From a virus: a stretch of DNA of 31,928 nt. This document shows, in pieces, positions 6,526-13,997 of the stretch (the stretch's first letter is position 1; every line of letters starts with the position of its first letter). The stretch is taken from positions 1 to 31,928 of IMG/VR virus record IMGVR_UViG_3300032073_000132. One strand, 5' to 3'. Under the pieces are notes generated by a model. It was not told the origin of the DNA. It was given only the letters and a program-made list of their open reading frames with translations, and did not search any database. The translations under genes were made by a program, and so were the position numbers.

Positions 6526-6990
6526 TTAAGAATTTCTCATTGTTCTAATTCTAGTTTTGGTTGCATCTTCAAGGGCTTCTTGATCAGTTTCTGTTCTGGT
6601 CAAAGGCTCTGAAAAGTATTTCTGTCCGTGGAGACTGACTAAACTTTCTAGTGCCCTCTTACGATGCTCAAGAGCAACTACGACAGCTTGAAGTAAATCT
6701 ACCTTATGTTTTGCTTTAATCACTTCTGCCTGTGCGATAGCGTATTCCTTTTGGGTAACAAGAGCATGATTGACAGTAGATTCTGTGACCTTATCCAGAC
6801 CGAAAACATCTGGGTTCGTTCTAATCTTCATACTGAGTTTTGCTTTAACAATCTCAAGCTCACTCTTGGCGGCATCGTGGTCGCCTTTAGCGTCGGCAAG
6901 TTCAGTCGCCATTTCAAGATACAGCGTTGGCTGTCGTTTCCACTCCAGGTCTAAATTGTATTCATCGATGTCAAGTATGCTTGATTCCAT
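6526..6990 (-). CDS. Coiled-coil protein next to SSB (possible recombination mediator)
   Basis: The 154-residue protein has LEWKRQPTLYLEMATELADA (residues 15-34) and then long helical stretches with heptad-like spacing (residues 35-55 and 85-120). It ends EHRKRALESLVSLHGQKYFS near residue 127. I have seen this layout in conserved phage proteins encoded beside SSB and RecA homologues. A role like the T4 UvsY mediator is inferred from neighbourhood only. Its ATG at 6990 follows AAAGGAG and a B-type promoter module (7007-7032), so it can be transcribed independently of the clamp loader upstream. It would share a transcript with SSB. Confidence 0.7.
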   Translation of the reverse strand: MESSILDIDEYNLDLEWKRQPTLYLEMATELADAKGDHDAAKSELEIVKAKLSMKIRTNPDVFGLDKVTESTVNHALVTQKEYAIAQAEVIKAKHKVDLLQAVVVALEHRKRALESLVSLHGQKYFSEPLTRTETDQEALEDATKTRIRTMRNS

Positions 6991-7006
6991 TTGATTCTCC
7001 TTTTTT

Positions 7007-7032
7007 ATTATTATCGTAGTGAGTTGATTTTG
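7007..7032 (-). promoter_or_regulatory. B-type promoter element 3, before the coiled-coil/SSB genes
   Basis: CAAAATCA-N8-CGATAATAAT followed by AAAAAAGGAG and the ATG at 6990. It starts directly after the clamp loader stop and can boost SSB expression. Confidence 0.7.
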
Positions 7033-7034
7033 AT

Positions 7035-7967
7035 TTACTCATCATCGAAACAAACTTCAAAACAAGCAGCGGTTAATCCTGCCAATTTGGAGTCGTAAAA
7101 GTTTACTTTGAATGCCTCAATAATTCTATATGCTCTCATTGATTTGGCATTGAGGACTTTCTGTTTCAAAAGTAGGCTCTTGGCGTAACCGATAATCATC
7201 CAGCGTAATGACTCTGGCTCTTCGGTAAGTGAGTTGATGATAGATGCTATCTGCGACCAACTGGGATTTGGCTGAAACAAAGCACGGCATATTTCAATCG
7301 CCTCTCTTTTTGTTTCACTTTTATAGATGGCGTGTAACTGCTCCTCCTCATCTTCGATATTAATGATTGAATCTAGGAGGACAAGAATCTGTCTCGGCGA
7401 TCCGTCGCCATATTTAACAAGAGCATCTACGACATCTTCAGTAAGCTCAACCTGCTCTTGTTCACATACGGACGTTATCAGACTCTGTGAATCTTCATAG
7501 TTCAGACCGTTTACTGTAAATGTTGTACATCTTGTTCGTATCGTTTTCAGTAGCTTCTGAGGCTCTGTCGTCGCCAGTATGAAGTAAACATGTGACGGTG
7601 TGTCTTCAAGTATCTTTAGGATAGCATTCTGAGCAGCTGAAGATAGTTGATGGGCTTCATCAATAAGCCAGACACGAACTCCACCGCCCATCGGCGCAAG
7701 ATTCATTACACCTCGTATCTCGCGGACCATATCTATTCCACGAAAGTCAGCACAATTCACTTCATTAAAATCTGAATCACTACAGCCTAGCTTATCTCGG
7801 ATGATTCGTGCCAGAGTTGTTTTCCCACAGCCAGATGGGCCAGCGAATAAGGTTGCGTGAGGGAACTTCTTATTTTTAATCAGCTTATATATTTGGGAGG
7901 TAACTGGCTGCCCTTTAAGTTCTTTGAATTTCTTTGGTCGGTATTTTTTGTAGAGTTCTTCGGTCAT
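7035..7967 (-). CDS. Clamp loader subunit (DnaX/RFC-like AAA+ ATPase)
   Basis: The 310-residue protein begins with the loader signature LYKKYRPKKFKELKGQ (residues 5-20). Walker A is GPSGCGKTT (43-51), Walker B is LIDEAHQ (101-107), the sensor-like ATTEP lies at 132-136, and the arginine-finger RTRC is at 144-147 where loaders have SRC. The rest is helical, as in the domain II/III collar. It would load the DnaN-like clamp (11,379-12,398) on primed DNA. It lacks the Cys4 zinc module of bacterial DnaX. Its ATG overlaps the polymerase stop by 4 nt (ATGA). No second loader subunit is seen, so it may act as a homo-oligomer or with host subunits. Confidence 0.88.
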   Translation of the reverse strand: MTEELYKKYRPKKFKELKGQPVTSQIYKLIKNKKFPHATLFAGPSGCGKTTLARIIRDKLGCSDSDFNEVNCADFRGIDMVREIRGVMNLAPMGGGVRVWLIDEAHQLSSAAQNAILKILEDTPSHVYFILATTEPQKLLKTIRTRCTTFTVNGLNYEDSQSLITSVCEQEQVELTEDVVDALVKYGDGSPRQILVLLDSIINIEDEEEQLHAIYKSETKREAIEICRALFQPNPSWSQIASIINSLTEEPESLRWMIIGYAKSLLLKQKVLNAKSMRAYRIIEAFKVNFYDSKLAGLTAACFEVCFDDE

Positions 7968-9346
7968 TTAATTTCAACTTCCTTTTTCTCAAACCACGAA
8001 CCGTTGATTGGAGTTATCTCGGCTTCAACGTCAAGCGGTACGTTTATCCATTTGAATTTATTTCTTATCTTCTGAGTCATTATCGTTTTAGCAACTTGTA
8101 GAAATTCATCAAGCTCATCCTCGTGAACGTCAGATACGATTGAGTCATGAATCTGCCCAACTATCTTGGTCCTTTTCTTATTCTTTACCAGCCACTTATT
8201 TAACTGGATTAAAGACCACAGGAGGCAGTGAAAAGCAGATCCTTGGACTGGATAATTTATTACGTCATTACGTCCTAGCAGTCCTTCAATCTTAAAGCCA
8301 GTCAGCGTATTGAATCCACCTTGCTTTAGATATTTTCTGTACCACTCTTTCTTCCATTTATCGTAGGTCGGGAATCTCTCATTCCAAAATCTTTTCTCAA
8401 CTTGCTGTAGATGCTTCTCAAAAGTTCCTGGTCGTGGCTTCTCCTGAGGTTCGCAAAGACCTAACTCGTGTATTCCGTTCTGCTGTAGATGCTCCTTCAT
8501 AGGCACGCCATCTACTTCGTGATTCATAGCATCTATGGATTCCCATAATGCTCTGGCATTGTTCACATAAAAATCGCCGTAGAACTGAGGGAACACAAAC
8601 ATGTTCTTGCCACAATACCGAAGCTCCTTGGAGACTTGCTCTGGCTCACACTTAAAACATTCAGCTGCCATGTCTCTGTGCATATCTTTGGATTCATCTT
8701 TAATATACTCAAGCATAGTGGGGTCCTTATGGTAGCACGCAGCTATGCGAACCTCAAGACCGGTGTAGTCAATCTCCACTATTCGATGCCCATCACGAGG
8801 GATGAAACATCTCCGAATCAGCTCTCCAGCTTTACGGTCACGAATAGGAAAGTTCTGGAAGTTAGGAGAGTCGGAAGAACTCCTATAAGTTTGGACCGTA
8901 TGAAGATTAAATGACGGGTGAATAAACCCATCGCAAGTCTGCTTCTGTATCCCAGAAAGGAATGTGTTTTTAATCTTCTTGAGTTGCTCCATCTCAACGA
9001 ATGTTTTCACAAACGGTTCGTCAATAGCCCCCATAGTTGTCGCATCCATCTTGGGTCTGCCGGTGGGAGTTCTGTGAAGACACTCGTGACCTAATACATC
9101 AAATAGGATTTTACCTAGTTGCTCACGACTTCCTAGATTGGTTCTTTCTCCGTACTGTCGTCGCCAGATTTTGAATACCTTATCTGACTTGAGATCCTCC
9201 TCCATATCTTTGATTCTGGAGTAGAGCTGTTTGGATGTCTTCTCAAGATACTCAACGTCAATTCTCATTCCGTTGGTCTCGACATTGCTGAGTGCGATAC
9301 AGCCGTGATGGAGAAGTCGATATGCGTCTGGAGTTGCTGGCTTCAT
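7964..9346 (-). CDS. DNA polymerase, family A (polymerase domain only)
   Basis: From the ATG at 9346 the protein has 460 residues and covers the thumb, fingers and palm of a Pol I-type enzyme. Motif A is EIDYTGLEVRIAA (191-203, catalytic D193), motif B contains RYCGKNMFVFPQFYG (243-257), and motif C is GQIHDSIV (397-404, catalytic D401). There is no 3'-5' exonuclease domain; that domain is encoded separately at 10,160-11,386, and the missing linker coincides with the gap. A start at 9388 would add 14 residues but lies inside the inverted-repeat structure and lacks a ribosome-binding site. The Shine-Dalgarno at 9346 is also weak (GAGA). It overlaps the clamp loader by 4 nt. Confidence 0.92.
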   Translation of the reverse strand: MKPATPDAYRLLHHGCIALSNVETNGMRIDVEYLEKTSKQLYSRIKDMEEDLKSDKVFKIWRRQYGERTNLGSREQLGKILFDVLGHECLHRTPTGRPKMDATTMGAIDEPFVKTFVEMEQLKKIKNTFLSGIQKQTCDGFIHPSFNLHTVQTYRSSSDSPNFQNFPIRDRKAGELIRRCFIPRDGHRIVEIDYTGLEVRIAACYHKDPTMLEYIKDESKDMHRDMAAECFKCEPEQVSKELRYCGKNMFVFPQFYGDFYVNNARALWESIDAMNHEVDGVPMKEHLQQNGIHELGLCEPQEKPRPGTFEKHLQQVEKRFWNERFPTYDKWKKEWYRKYLKQGGFNTLTGFKIEGLLGRNDVINYPVQGSAFHCLLWSLIQLNKWLVKNKKRTKIVGQIHDSIVSDVHEDELDEFLQVAKTIMTQKIRNKFKWINVPLDVEAEITPINGSWFEKKEVEIK

Positions 9347-9356
9347 AATTGTCTCA

Positions 9357-9477
9357 TAAAAAATGCGATTGCGGGCATTGCTGTGCATACTGTCAAGTTA
9401 ATTCAGCAGCAACTCTAATCGACCATGAAAGGATCAAGGAACATGGGATCAGCTGGCTTTCGCCCGCCCGCAATCGC
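9357..9477 (-). other. Long-range 12-bp perfect inverted repeat with T-tract upstream of the polymerase gene
   Basis: On the minus strand GCGATTGCGGGC (9466-9477) is matched exactly by GCCCGCAATCGC (9365-9376), 89 nt later, followed at once by A and TTTTTT and then the polymerase start region. The arms are GC-rich in an otherwise AT-rich gap. If transcribed from the CGATAATAAT element at 9520-9529 it would form a long closing stem, an attenuator-like leader or the end of a small RNA of roughly 150 nt. The 212-bp gap 9347-9558 has no convincing coding sequence. Confidence 0.6.
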
Positions 9478-9480
9478 GGT

Positions 9481-9507
9481 ACGCAGTTTTTACACTTGCT
9501 CAGGTGC
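9481..9507 (-). ncRNA. Candidate H-type pseudoknot, copy 3
   Basis: Minus-strand CAC-CT-GAGCA-A-GTG-TAAAAAC-TGC fits the same 27-nt frame as the other copies. Stem 1 is CAC/GTG; the second pairing is only GCA/TGC. This copy differs in lying 51 nt after a stop codon and in the polymerase leader, next to the 12-bp inverted repeat. Confidence 0.5.
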
Positions 9508-9519
9508 CACACGGATCGA

Positions 9520-9545
9520 ATTATTATCGTTCCGAGGATTGTTTG
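9520..9545 (-). promoter_or_regulatory. CGATAATAAT element, weak B-type copy
   Basis: CGATAATAAT at 9520-9529 matches the B modules exactly, but the upstream block (CAAACAAT in place of CAAAATCA) is degenerate. Transcription from here would produce the structured polymerase leader. Confidence 0.5.
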
Positions 9546-9558
9546 ATTTCAATTATTG

Positions 9559-9759
9559 TTACAAGATGGTCCAGTTTTTGTTCTTGGCGATTCTTGCCAA
9601 CTCGGCCCGAATCCGTGAAATATTTCCGTAGTTCATTCGGCTGCCAGATAATCGTTTTGGCTCGCTGAGCTTGCGACTCACTAGGACATTATCGTCCATA
9701 TCTATCAGTCGCATAAAGTTGCCGTCGTCTGTCTTTTTTAGGCTGAATGAAACGTACAT
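9559..9759 (-). CDS. Hypothetical 66-aa protein
   Basis: No family is recognised. The start MYVSFSLKKTDDGNFMRLID suggests beta strands and the C-terminus is a basic helix (ISRIRAELARIAKNKNW). The ATG at 9759 is preceded by an A-type leader with AAGGATC. It is the second gene of the unit beginning at C module 3 and lies in the stretch separating the exonuclease and polymerase genes. Confidence 0.65.
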   Translation of the reverse strand: MYVSFSLKKTDDGNFMRLIDMDDNVLVSRKLSEPKRLSGSRMNYGNISRIRAELARIAKNKNWTIL

Positions 9760-9790
9760 TGATTTGATCCTTGTGATTAAGATTTTGAAT
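9760..9790 (-). promoter_or_regulatory. A-type leader 3
   Basis: Reads TTCAAAATCTTAATCAC then AAGGATCAAATCA before the ATG at 9759. Nearly identical leaders precede the genes at 1730, 3727 and 15,753. It has the TTCAAAATC start of the B modules but no CGATAAT, so it looks like a translational leader. Confidence 0.7.
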
Positions 9791-9792
9791 TA

Positions 9793-9999
9793 TTAGACTG
9801 ACATGAACATTTTGTCTAGGTCGTCACTTTCAAAAGCCCATCCGATGAATTTAACTTTTGAAGTTGCTTTGAAGTTTGGGAAACTTTCCATTGTCCAAAT
9901 GTGATCTTCTGCAAGTTCTTTATCGTCTGCGAAAAATCGGAAATTTCCGTTGGTAGTTTTGACTTCGTAAACTCGGCTTTTTGTTTCGTTGAAAGACAT
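9793..9999 (-). CDS. Hypothetical 68-aa protein
   Basis: No family is recognised. It looks like a small alpha/beta protein (SRVYEVKTTNGNFRFFADDK near the N-terminus, FESDDLDKMF near the end). It is the first gene after C module 3, and its ATG at 9999 follows AAGGATC. Its start MSFNETKS resembles the short MSN starts of other first-position genes. Its role is unknown. Confidence 0.65.
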   Translation of the reverse strand: MSFNETKSRVYEVKTTNGNFRFFADDKELAEDHIWTMESFPNFKATSKVKFIGWAFESDDLDKMFMSV

Positions 10000-10159
10000 C
10001 TGATTGATCCTTGTTGGTAAGAACTATTAACTTGACTCTTTAATCCTAACATAGTTATCGTCGTCAGGAACCACTTTCTCTTCACTTTTTCAAAATAAAA
10101 AGAAAGTATGAGATATATGCTATGTATGTAGAATAAAACCGCAGAAGGTTTTTTGGCGA
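10000..10159 (-). promoter_or_regulatory. C-type intergenic module 3
   Basis: Related to module 2 along its whole length, including CTTCTGCGGTTTTATTCTA, the T-rich tract near 10,100, CGATAA near 10,055, TTAAAGAGTCAAGTTAATA, and AAGGATC before the ATG at 9999. The segment upstream of CGATAA differs (CCTGACGA in place of TACATTGA). It separates the UDG-exonuclease gene from the next unit. Confidence 0.75.
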
Positions 10160-11386
10160 TTATTGAGAATTGGGTTTAGGATAACCCAGAATGTCCATCT
10201 GTTTCATAGCAACCTTGTATTCCAGAATAGCATCCATAGCATTATAGGTCAGCAACTCTTTACGGTCTATGAGATGGATGTTGTTGGACTCTTTGTCTTT
10301 ATCGCCAGCAAGATACTTGCCAATGTGTTCGTCATAACTCGGGGCTCCGAGTAGAACAAACGACTGGAACTTGATACTGGATACCCTAGGTCTCTGGTCG
10401 ATAACATGAGCGGCGAGCATCGTGTCCCAGTACCAATTCCGAACACGCTTGCCGAGATGCTTTCTTGTCCATCTATCTTCAAACTTTAAGTTGCACGCAA
10501 TCTTAGGAAGCGGAGAATGAAGAAGCTCACGGGTGGCTTCGATAGCTTCACCCTTCCAGTCATAGGCAATAGTCTTCTTATCATTCCAGCAGATGCCACA
10601 GGAGACGATCCTAGAGCTGTCGCTGTCTGGCTTTATTCTATCCGTCTCATAATCAAAAGCCACTGTACCGCCCTTCTGGATCATCTTACGGATAATCCTA
10701 GCTGCTTGCGATGGCTTGTCTATGATTTCGATGTCTTTGTTGTAATCAGGGACCTCATCGTACGGCTTTCCCTTTAGAGCAAGAGCTGCTTTGATTTGCT
10801 TCTCAAAGTGAATCTTGAGAACTTCTTTTTTGGCATCGTTGGACTTGCTTAATTGATAAACATAGATTGGCGAATAAGTCGGACAGACCCATGCGTTTAT
10901 CTTCTGCGATGGTATCTGAAAACCATACCATCTTGAAGCAGCTCCAATTTGCTCCTTCCATAAATGCGGTATCAGAGAAGCTATGCCAGACCTACCCATA
11001 GGGATGATAACGTCTGGCTTTAACTGCTTGATTGTCTTAATCAGATTGGGTCGGCAGTGGCTTATCTGATCCGACGTTGGCTCTTTACCGCTGTAACATA
11101 TCAGCGAGGTAGTAAGCCAGCAGTCACGTTCTAATCTGACACCTGATTTTCTTAATGCTGATTCAAGAGGCAAAGAAGGGCGTGGGGTGGAGTAAAGTCT
11201 CCCATTCTCATCATCACTTTTGGATGGCGATTCCGAAATGATGAGAATCTTCTTTTTGCCTTCTCCAATATAATTCAGTTTTGGTGAATTACATTTCAGA
11301 TCAAGTTTACAGGCTCCGCATTTAGGAAGGAGACTTGGAGGCTTTTTAGATTCCGTTAAGGAACTATTGAAGAATCCGTTACTCAT
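10160..11386 (-). CDS. Uracil-DNA-glycosylase-like domain fused to a 3'-5' exonuclease domain
   Basis: The 408-residue protein has two domains. Residues about 20-190 resemble Fe-S uracil-DNA glycosylases: CGAC at 23-26, ILIISESPSKSDDENGRLY (47-65) in place of GExPGxxED, and cysteines at 97 and 111 in ICYSGKEPT...HCRPN that could complete a 4Fe-4S site. The usual HPS motif reads TYSP, so glycosylase activity is uncertain. Residues about 238-400 are a DnaQ/Pol I-type exonuclease: Exo I FDYET (244-248), Exo II NLKFED (299-304), Exo III YNAMDAILEYK (381-391). This supplies the proofreading domain missing from the polymerase gene 0.8 kb downstream. ATG at 11,386 is chosen; a TTG lies 9 nt upstream. 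It overlaps the clamp gene by 8 nt. Confidence 0.85.
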   Translation of the reverse strand: MSNGFFNSSLTESKKPPSLLPKCGACKLDLKCNSPKLNYIGEGKKKILIISESPSKSDDENGRLYSTPRPSLPLESALRKSGVRLERDCWLTTSLICYSGKEPTSDQISHCRPNLIKTIKQLKPDVIIPMGRSGIASLIPHLWKEQIGAASRWYGFQIPSQKINAWVCPTYSPIYVYQLSKSNDAKKEVLKIHFEKQIKAALALKGKPYDEVPDYNKDIEIIDKPSQAARIIRKMIQKGGTVAFDYETDRIKPDSDSSRIVSCGICWNDKKTIAYDWKGEAIEATRELLHSPLPKIACNLKFEDRWTRKHLGKRVRNWYWDTMLAAHVIDQRPRVSSIKFQSFVLLGAPSYDEHIGKYLAGDKDKESNNIHLIDRKELLTYNAMDAILEYKVAMKQMDILGYPKPNSQ

Positions 11387-12398
11387 CTTCCGCAATACTC
11401 AGTAAAGTTACATATACAAAATTATCGTTCTCAACTTTGATTAAACTTTCATTTAATTCACATTCATCATGTTGATTGGATATTTCTATGAGCATCTTTG
11501 GTGCGATTCTAAACCTTAGGTCAGAACCTGTATAGTTCACATCGTGAAACTCAGTAAACCATCCAAGATTCCCCTCACCTTTAATCTGCAACTTACCAGG
11601 CTTTAGCTGGACCATAATCATGTCCGAGTCTAGGTTATCAGATGAGAATATTTCTGCCTTCTCCACAGCTTCTGTTATGCCAGCGGGTAGTTTGGTTTTC
11701 TGTCCCTCAAAATCATAGATGCTCTCAAGGTCTGGGAATTCATTTTCTTCGGTGGAGTATCTTCGACACGAGATAACTAGACCAGCGGGGTTCCTAAAAT
11801 GCAACCAATCGTCCGTCTCAGATATCTCATTCATGCCTAAATCAACAATGCTTTTCAAAGTATCTTTACGGATCAGTGCTTTTGATTCTATCTCCGTATT
11901 CAGCTTATATCGGGATGCCTGAAATCTATCTGATGCCTCCAGCTCATTGGGAGTAATATGGACGCACGTTAATCTGAATTGAGTTTCATCTGTACTCGTG
12001 CATTGAGAAACAAGCTGAACGGCTTGATCAAACTCCGACGATAAACTTTTCCAGTCTTCTGGTTTTTCTACCGTCTCAAGAGGGAGTTCTATTTCTTTCT
12101 CCAATCGGATGCCGGCTTCACGCCTCTTCCCTCTGATGATGAATTCACTATCGGTGAATTTTATCTCGATGTTTTCTTCCGTCATCTTTCTTAAAACGGA
12201 TAACAAAGGCTCTGCTTTAACAGCGGCAGTAAAGTTCTCAAGAACAGAATCGCAAGAGCAACTAACTTCTTCGTTGTATGTGTGAAGTCTTCCATCTATG
12301 AATACGAAACAATCTGATTGCTTAATCATTTCACGCTTGCTAAGTCCAGAGCTGGCCATCTCCAACTGAGATAACAAATCATTTTTATTTACTTTCAT
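11379..12398 (-). CDS. DNA polymerase sliding clamp (DnaN/beta-like)
   Basis: The 339-residue length is close to bacterial beta clamps (about 366 aa). Features include the start MKVNKNDLLSQLEMASSGLS, the HITPNELEASDRFQASRYKL stretch (about residues 146-165) that matches the beta-clamp 'ATDGHRLA' region, and LRFRIAPKMLIEIS near residue 300 matching the domain III 'FNxxYLxD' region. It would tether the polymerase to DNA after loading by the DnaX-like protein. It overlaps genes on both sides (ATGA upstream, 8 nt downstream), consistent with a single replication operon. Sequence similarity to cellular clamps appears low, so this call rests mainly on the domain III and DRFQASRYKL regions plus context. 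Confidence 0.8.
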   Translation of the reverse strand: MKVNKNDLLSQLEMASSGLSKREMIKQSDCFVFIDGRLHTYNEEVSCSCDSVLENFTAAVKAEPLLSVLRKMTEENIEIKFTDSEFIIRGKRREAGIRLEKEIELPLETVEKPEDWKSLSSEFDQAVQLVSQCTSTDETQFRLTCVHITPNELEASDRFQASRYKLNTEIESKALIRKDTLKSIVDLGMNEISETDDWLHFRNPAGLVISCRRYSTEENEFPDLESIYDFEGQKTKLPAGITEAVEKAEIFSSDNLDSDMIMVQLKPGKLQIKGEGNLGWFTEFHDVNYTGSDLRFRIAPKMLIEISNQHDECELNESLIKVENDNFVYVTLLSIAEDE

Positions 12399-12862
12399 TT
12401 TGCACCTATAACTTCATGTGTGTGGTAAAAGGCAAATTCATGCCCTGATATTTTTAACGTCTCCAGCTGGCACCTTGAGTTGGTTACCGTTCTGATTTTT
12501 TGATTCAAGAATATAAACATCTCACGAACAATAGAATCGCCATTGGCTTTTTCTGTTGATATGACATCACAAACATCTCTGCCTCCGAGATGGATAAACT
12601 CCTCTAGGGTTTCGTCATCATATTCTATGAATACTTTGTTATCATAATTCTTAATGAACTCATCTTGAATATAGTCCTTCTCAAATAAATGCAGCAGCTT
12701 ATGTGTCAGCTCATCATAGTTGCCTACGATTTTTAGCTTTGTTCTTAATTGCATTGCTGATAGTTTGCCGTATTTGTTTTCGACGCTGTCAAACTCCCTT
12801 ATCATTATCGAGATGGGAGCAAACGCAACTGTGTTTTTTCTGATGGTTCGATTCTTATCCAT
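12395..12862 (-). CDS. Hypothetical 155-aa protein
   Basis: No family is recognised. The protein is mixed alpha/beta, fairly acidic in the middle (DNKVFIEYDDETLEEFIH), with no signal or membrane segment. The ATG at 12,862 follows AAGGAAGA and overlaps the end of the glycosyltransferase gene by 8 nt; its TGA overlaps the clamp ATG. The position between a DNA-modifying enzyme and the clamp suggests a replication or modification accessory, which is inference. Confidence 0.7.
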   Translation of the reverse strand: MDKNRTIRKNTVAFAPISIMIREFDSVENKYGKLSAMQLRTKLKIVGNYDELTHKLLHLFEKDYIQDEFIKNYDNKVFIEYDDETLEEFIHLGGRDVCDVISTEKANGDSIVREMFIFLNQKIRTVTNSRCQLETLKISGHEFAFYHTHEVIGAK

Positions 12863-13997
12863 TCTTCCTTACCAATTCCATTCCGTAGTTATTTGTTTCC
12901 TTCGTTTTAGTCACTCCAGCACGCAGTACCGGCTTGTTTTTCTTGAACGGAGTATAATCCACGTGGTGGTGCCATCGACCCCATCTCCAGATAATATTAA
13001 CGACATCAGGATGCTGCTCCTGTAGGGACTTGGCAAAGGACATTCGGTAGTCCTCATCATTGTATACGTGATCCGTATTGCCTCCCTTCATGCCGCCGTT
13101 ATCTTTTCCAGTCCCCTTATGGGTCGTGAACTTCTGCATCGTAAAGGCTGCGAATAAAGCAGTGCACAATCCATCCTTTAGCATACGCAAAGATAGGTCT
13201 GTGTCCTCATTGTATCGCCCTCGCCACCTATAATCTAGGTCTGTATCGATTAGGATGCAGGAGTAAACTCGGCTGTTGAATATGAAGGCTGCTTTTCTTG
13301 GGTCTCGGTCTGCGACAAAGCCTCGACTATGAGGTCCGGCCAAAGCAATGTTTTCATAACGATCAGCAAAGTCCTCCATCGCATTAAAGAATCCCCCACC
13401 TCTCACAATCAATCTTCGATTCATATGAGTTCGGGAAAAGTCGGTGATATTATCGTCCACTATCCAATGTCGTTTATGCCCTCTTTCTTTCGCCCATTCC
13501 CAGATAAAGTTTCTTGCTGGGATAGAGCCTTCTCCTAAGTCGTGAAAGGGCATGACTTCAACTTTATCTTCTCCGAGATGCTCTTTGTATAAATCACCTT
13601 CTGTCTCCTCAACAAAGAACTTATAGTTGACTCCCAATGAGTCAAGAACTTTACCAGTTGTCTGGACATCGTGTCGTCCTTTGGATGGGATACAGATAGG
13701 GTATCGGCTATCTATTTTCGGACCTTCGTATTGGAACTCACCCCTTAGTTGATCCTGTGGAGGATAGAATAGTGAGTTGGTCCTGTTGGTTACCTTTGCT
13801 CCTATCTTTTCAGCAAACTCTAGGACATCTTCATACGTCATAAAGTTCATAGTAATTCTTTGCGACGGCTGGGCATCATTCATCGTATAGTCGGGCATTC
13901 CCCACCAGTGCTCACGCCAGTCTGGTTCTATATCGAACAGTCCACTTTTCTTCTCACGAGTCGGTCGTCGTGAAGCCAAATCATCTATCGGATCCAT
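12855..13997 (-). CDS. TET-associated-type DNA glycosyltransferase
   Basis: The 380-residue protein starts with a module containing HWWGMPDY, QRITMNFMTYEDVLEFAEKI and SLFYPP (residues 30-80), a block often found in phage DNA-modification proteins. A GT-A-type catalytic domain follows: YPICIPSKGR (99-108), FFVEETEGDLY (127-137), GSIPARNFIWEWA (157-169), the DxD-like WIVDDN (178-183), and RGRYNEDTDLSLRMLK (259-274). This order matches the TET-associated glycosyltransferases, which add sugars to hydroxymethyl-pyrimidines in phage DNA. No TET/JBP dioxygenase or hydroxymethylase is visible in this window. The ATG at 13,997 follows GAGGAGA. Confidence 0.82.
   Translation of the reverse strand: MDPIDDLASRRPTREKKSGLFDIEPDWREHWWGMPDYTMNDAQPSQRITMNFMTYEDVLEFAEKIGAKVTNRTNSLFYPPQDQLRGEFQYEGPKIDSRYPICIPSKGRHDVQTTGKVLDSLGVNYKFFVEETEGDLYKEHLGEDKVEVMPFHDLGEGSIPARNFIWEWAKERGHKRHWIVDDNITDFSRTHMNRRLIVRGGGFFNAMEDFADRYENIALAGPHSRGFVADRDPRKAAFIFNSRVYSCILIDTDLDYRWRGRYNEDTDLSLRMLKDGLCTALFAAFTMQKFTTHKGTGKDNGGMKGGNTDHVYNDEDYRMSFAKSLQEQHPDVVNIIWRWGRWHHHVDYTPFKKNKPVLRAGVTKTKETNNYGMELVRKNG

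Noticed and set aside
9421-9512. tRNA-like sequence in the GC-rich part of the polymerase leader
   Set aside because: No cloverleaf with acceptor, anticodon and T arms could be drawn; the pairing is the long-range 12-bp repeat instead.
9816-10085. 89-codon minus-strand frame overlapping the 68-aa gene
   Set aside because: It crosses C module 3, has no leader, and is in a different frame from the gene with the conserved ribosome-binding site.
9347-10159. Group I intron or intein interrupting the polymerase gene
   Set aside because: The upstream part ends in a normal stop codon, the insert carries the same promoter modules and leaders as other intergenic regions, and no homing endonuclease motif or recognisable intron core was seen. 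cDNA would settle it.
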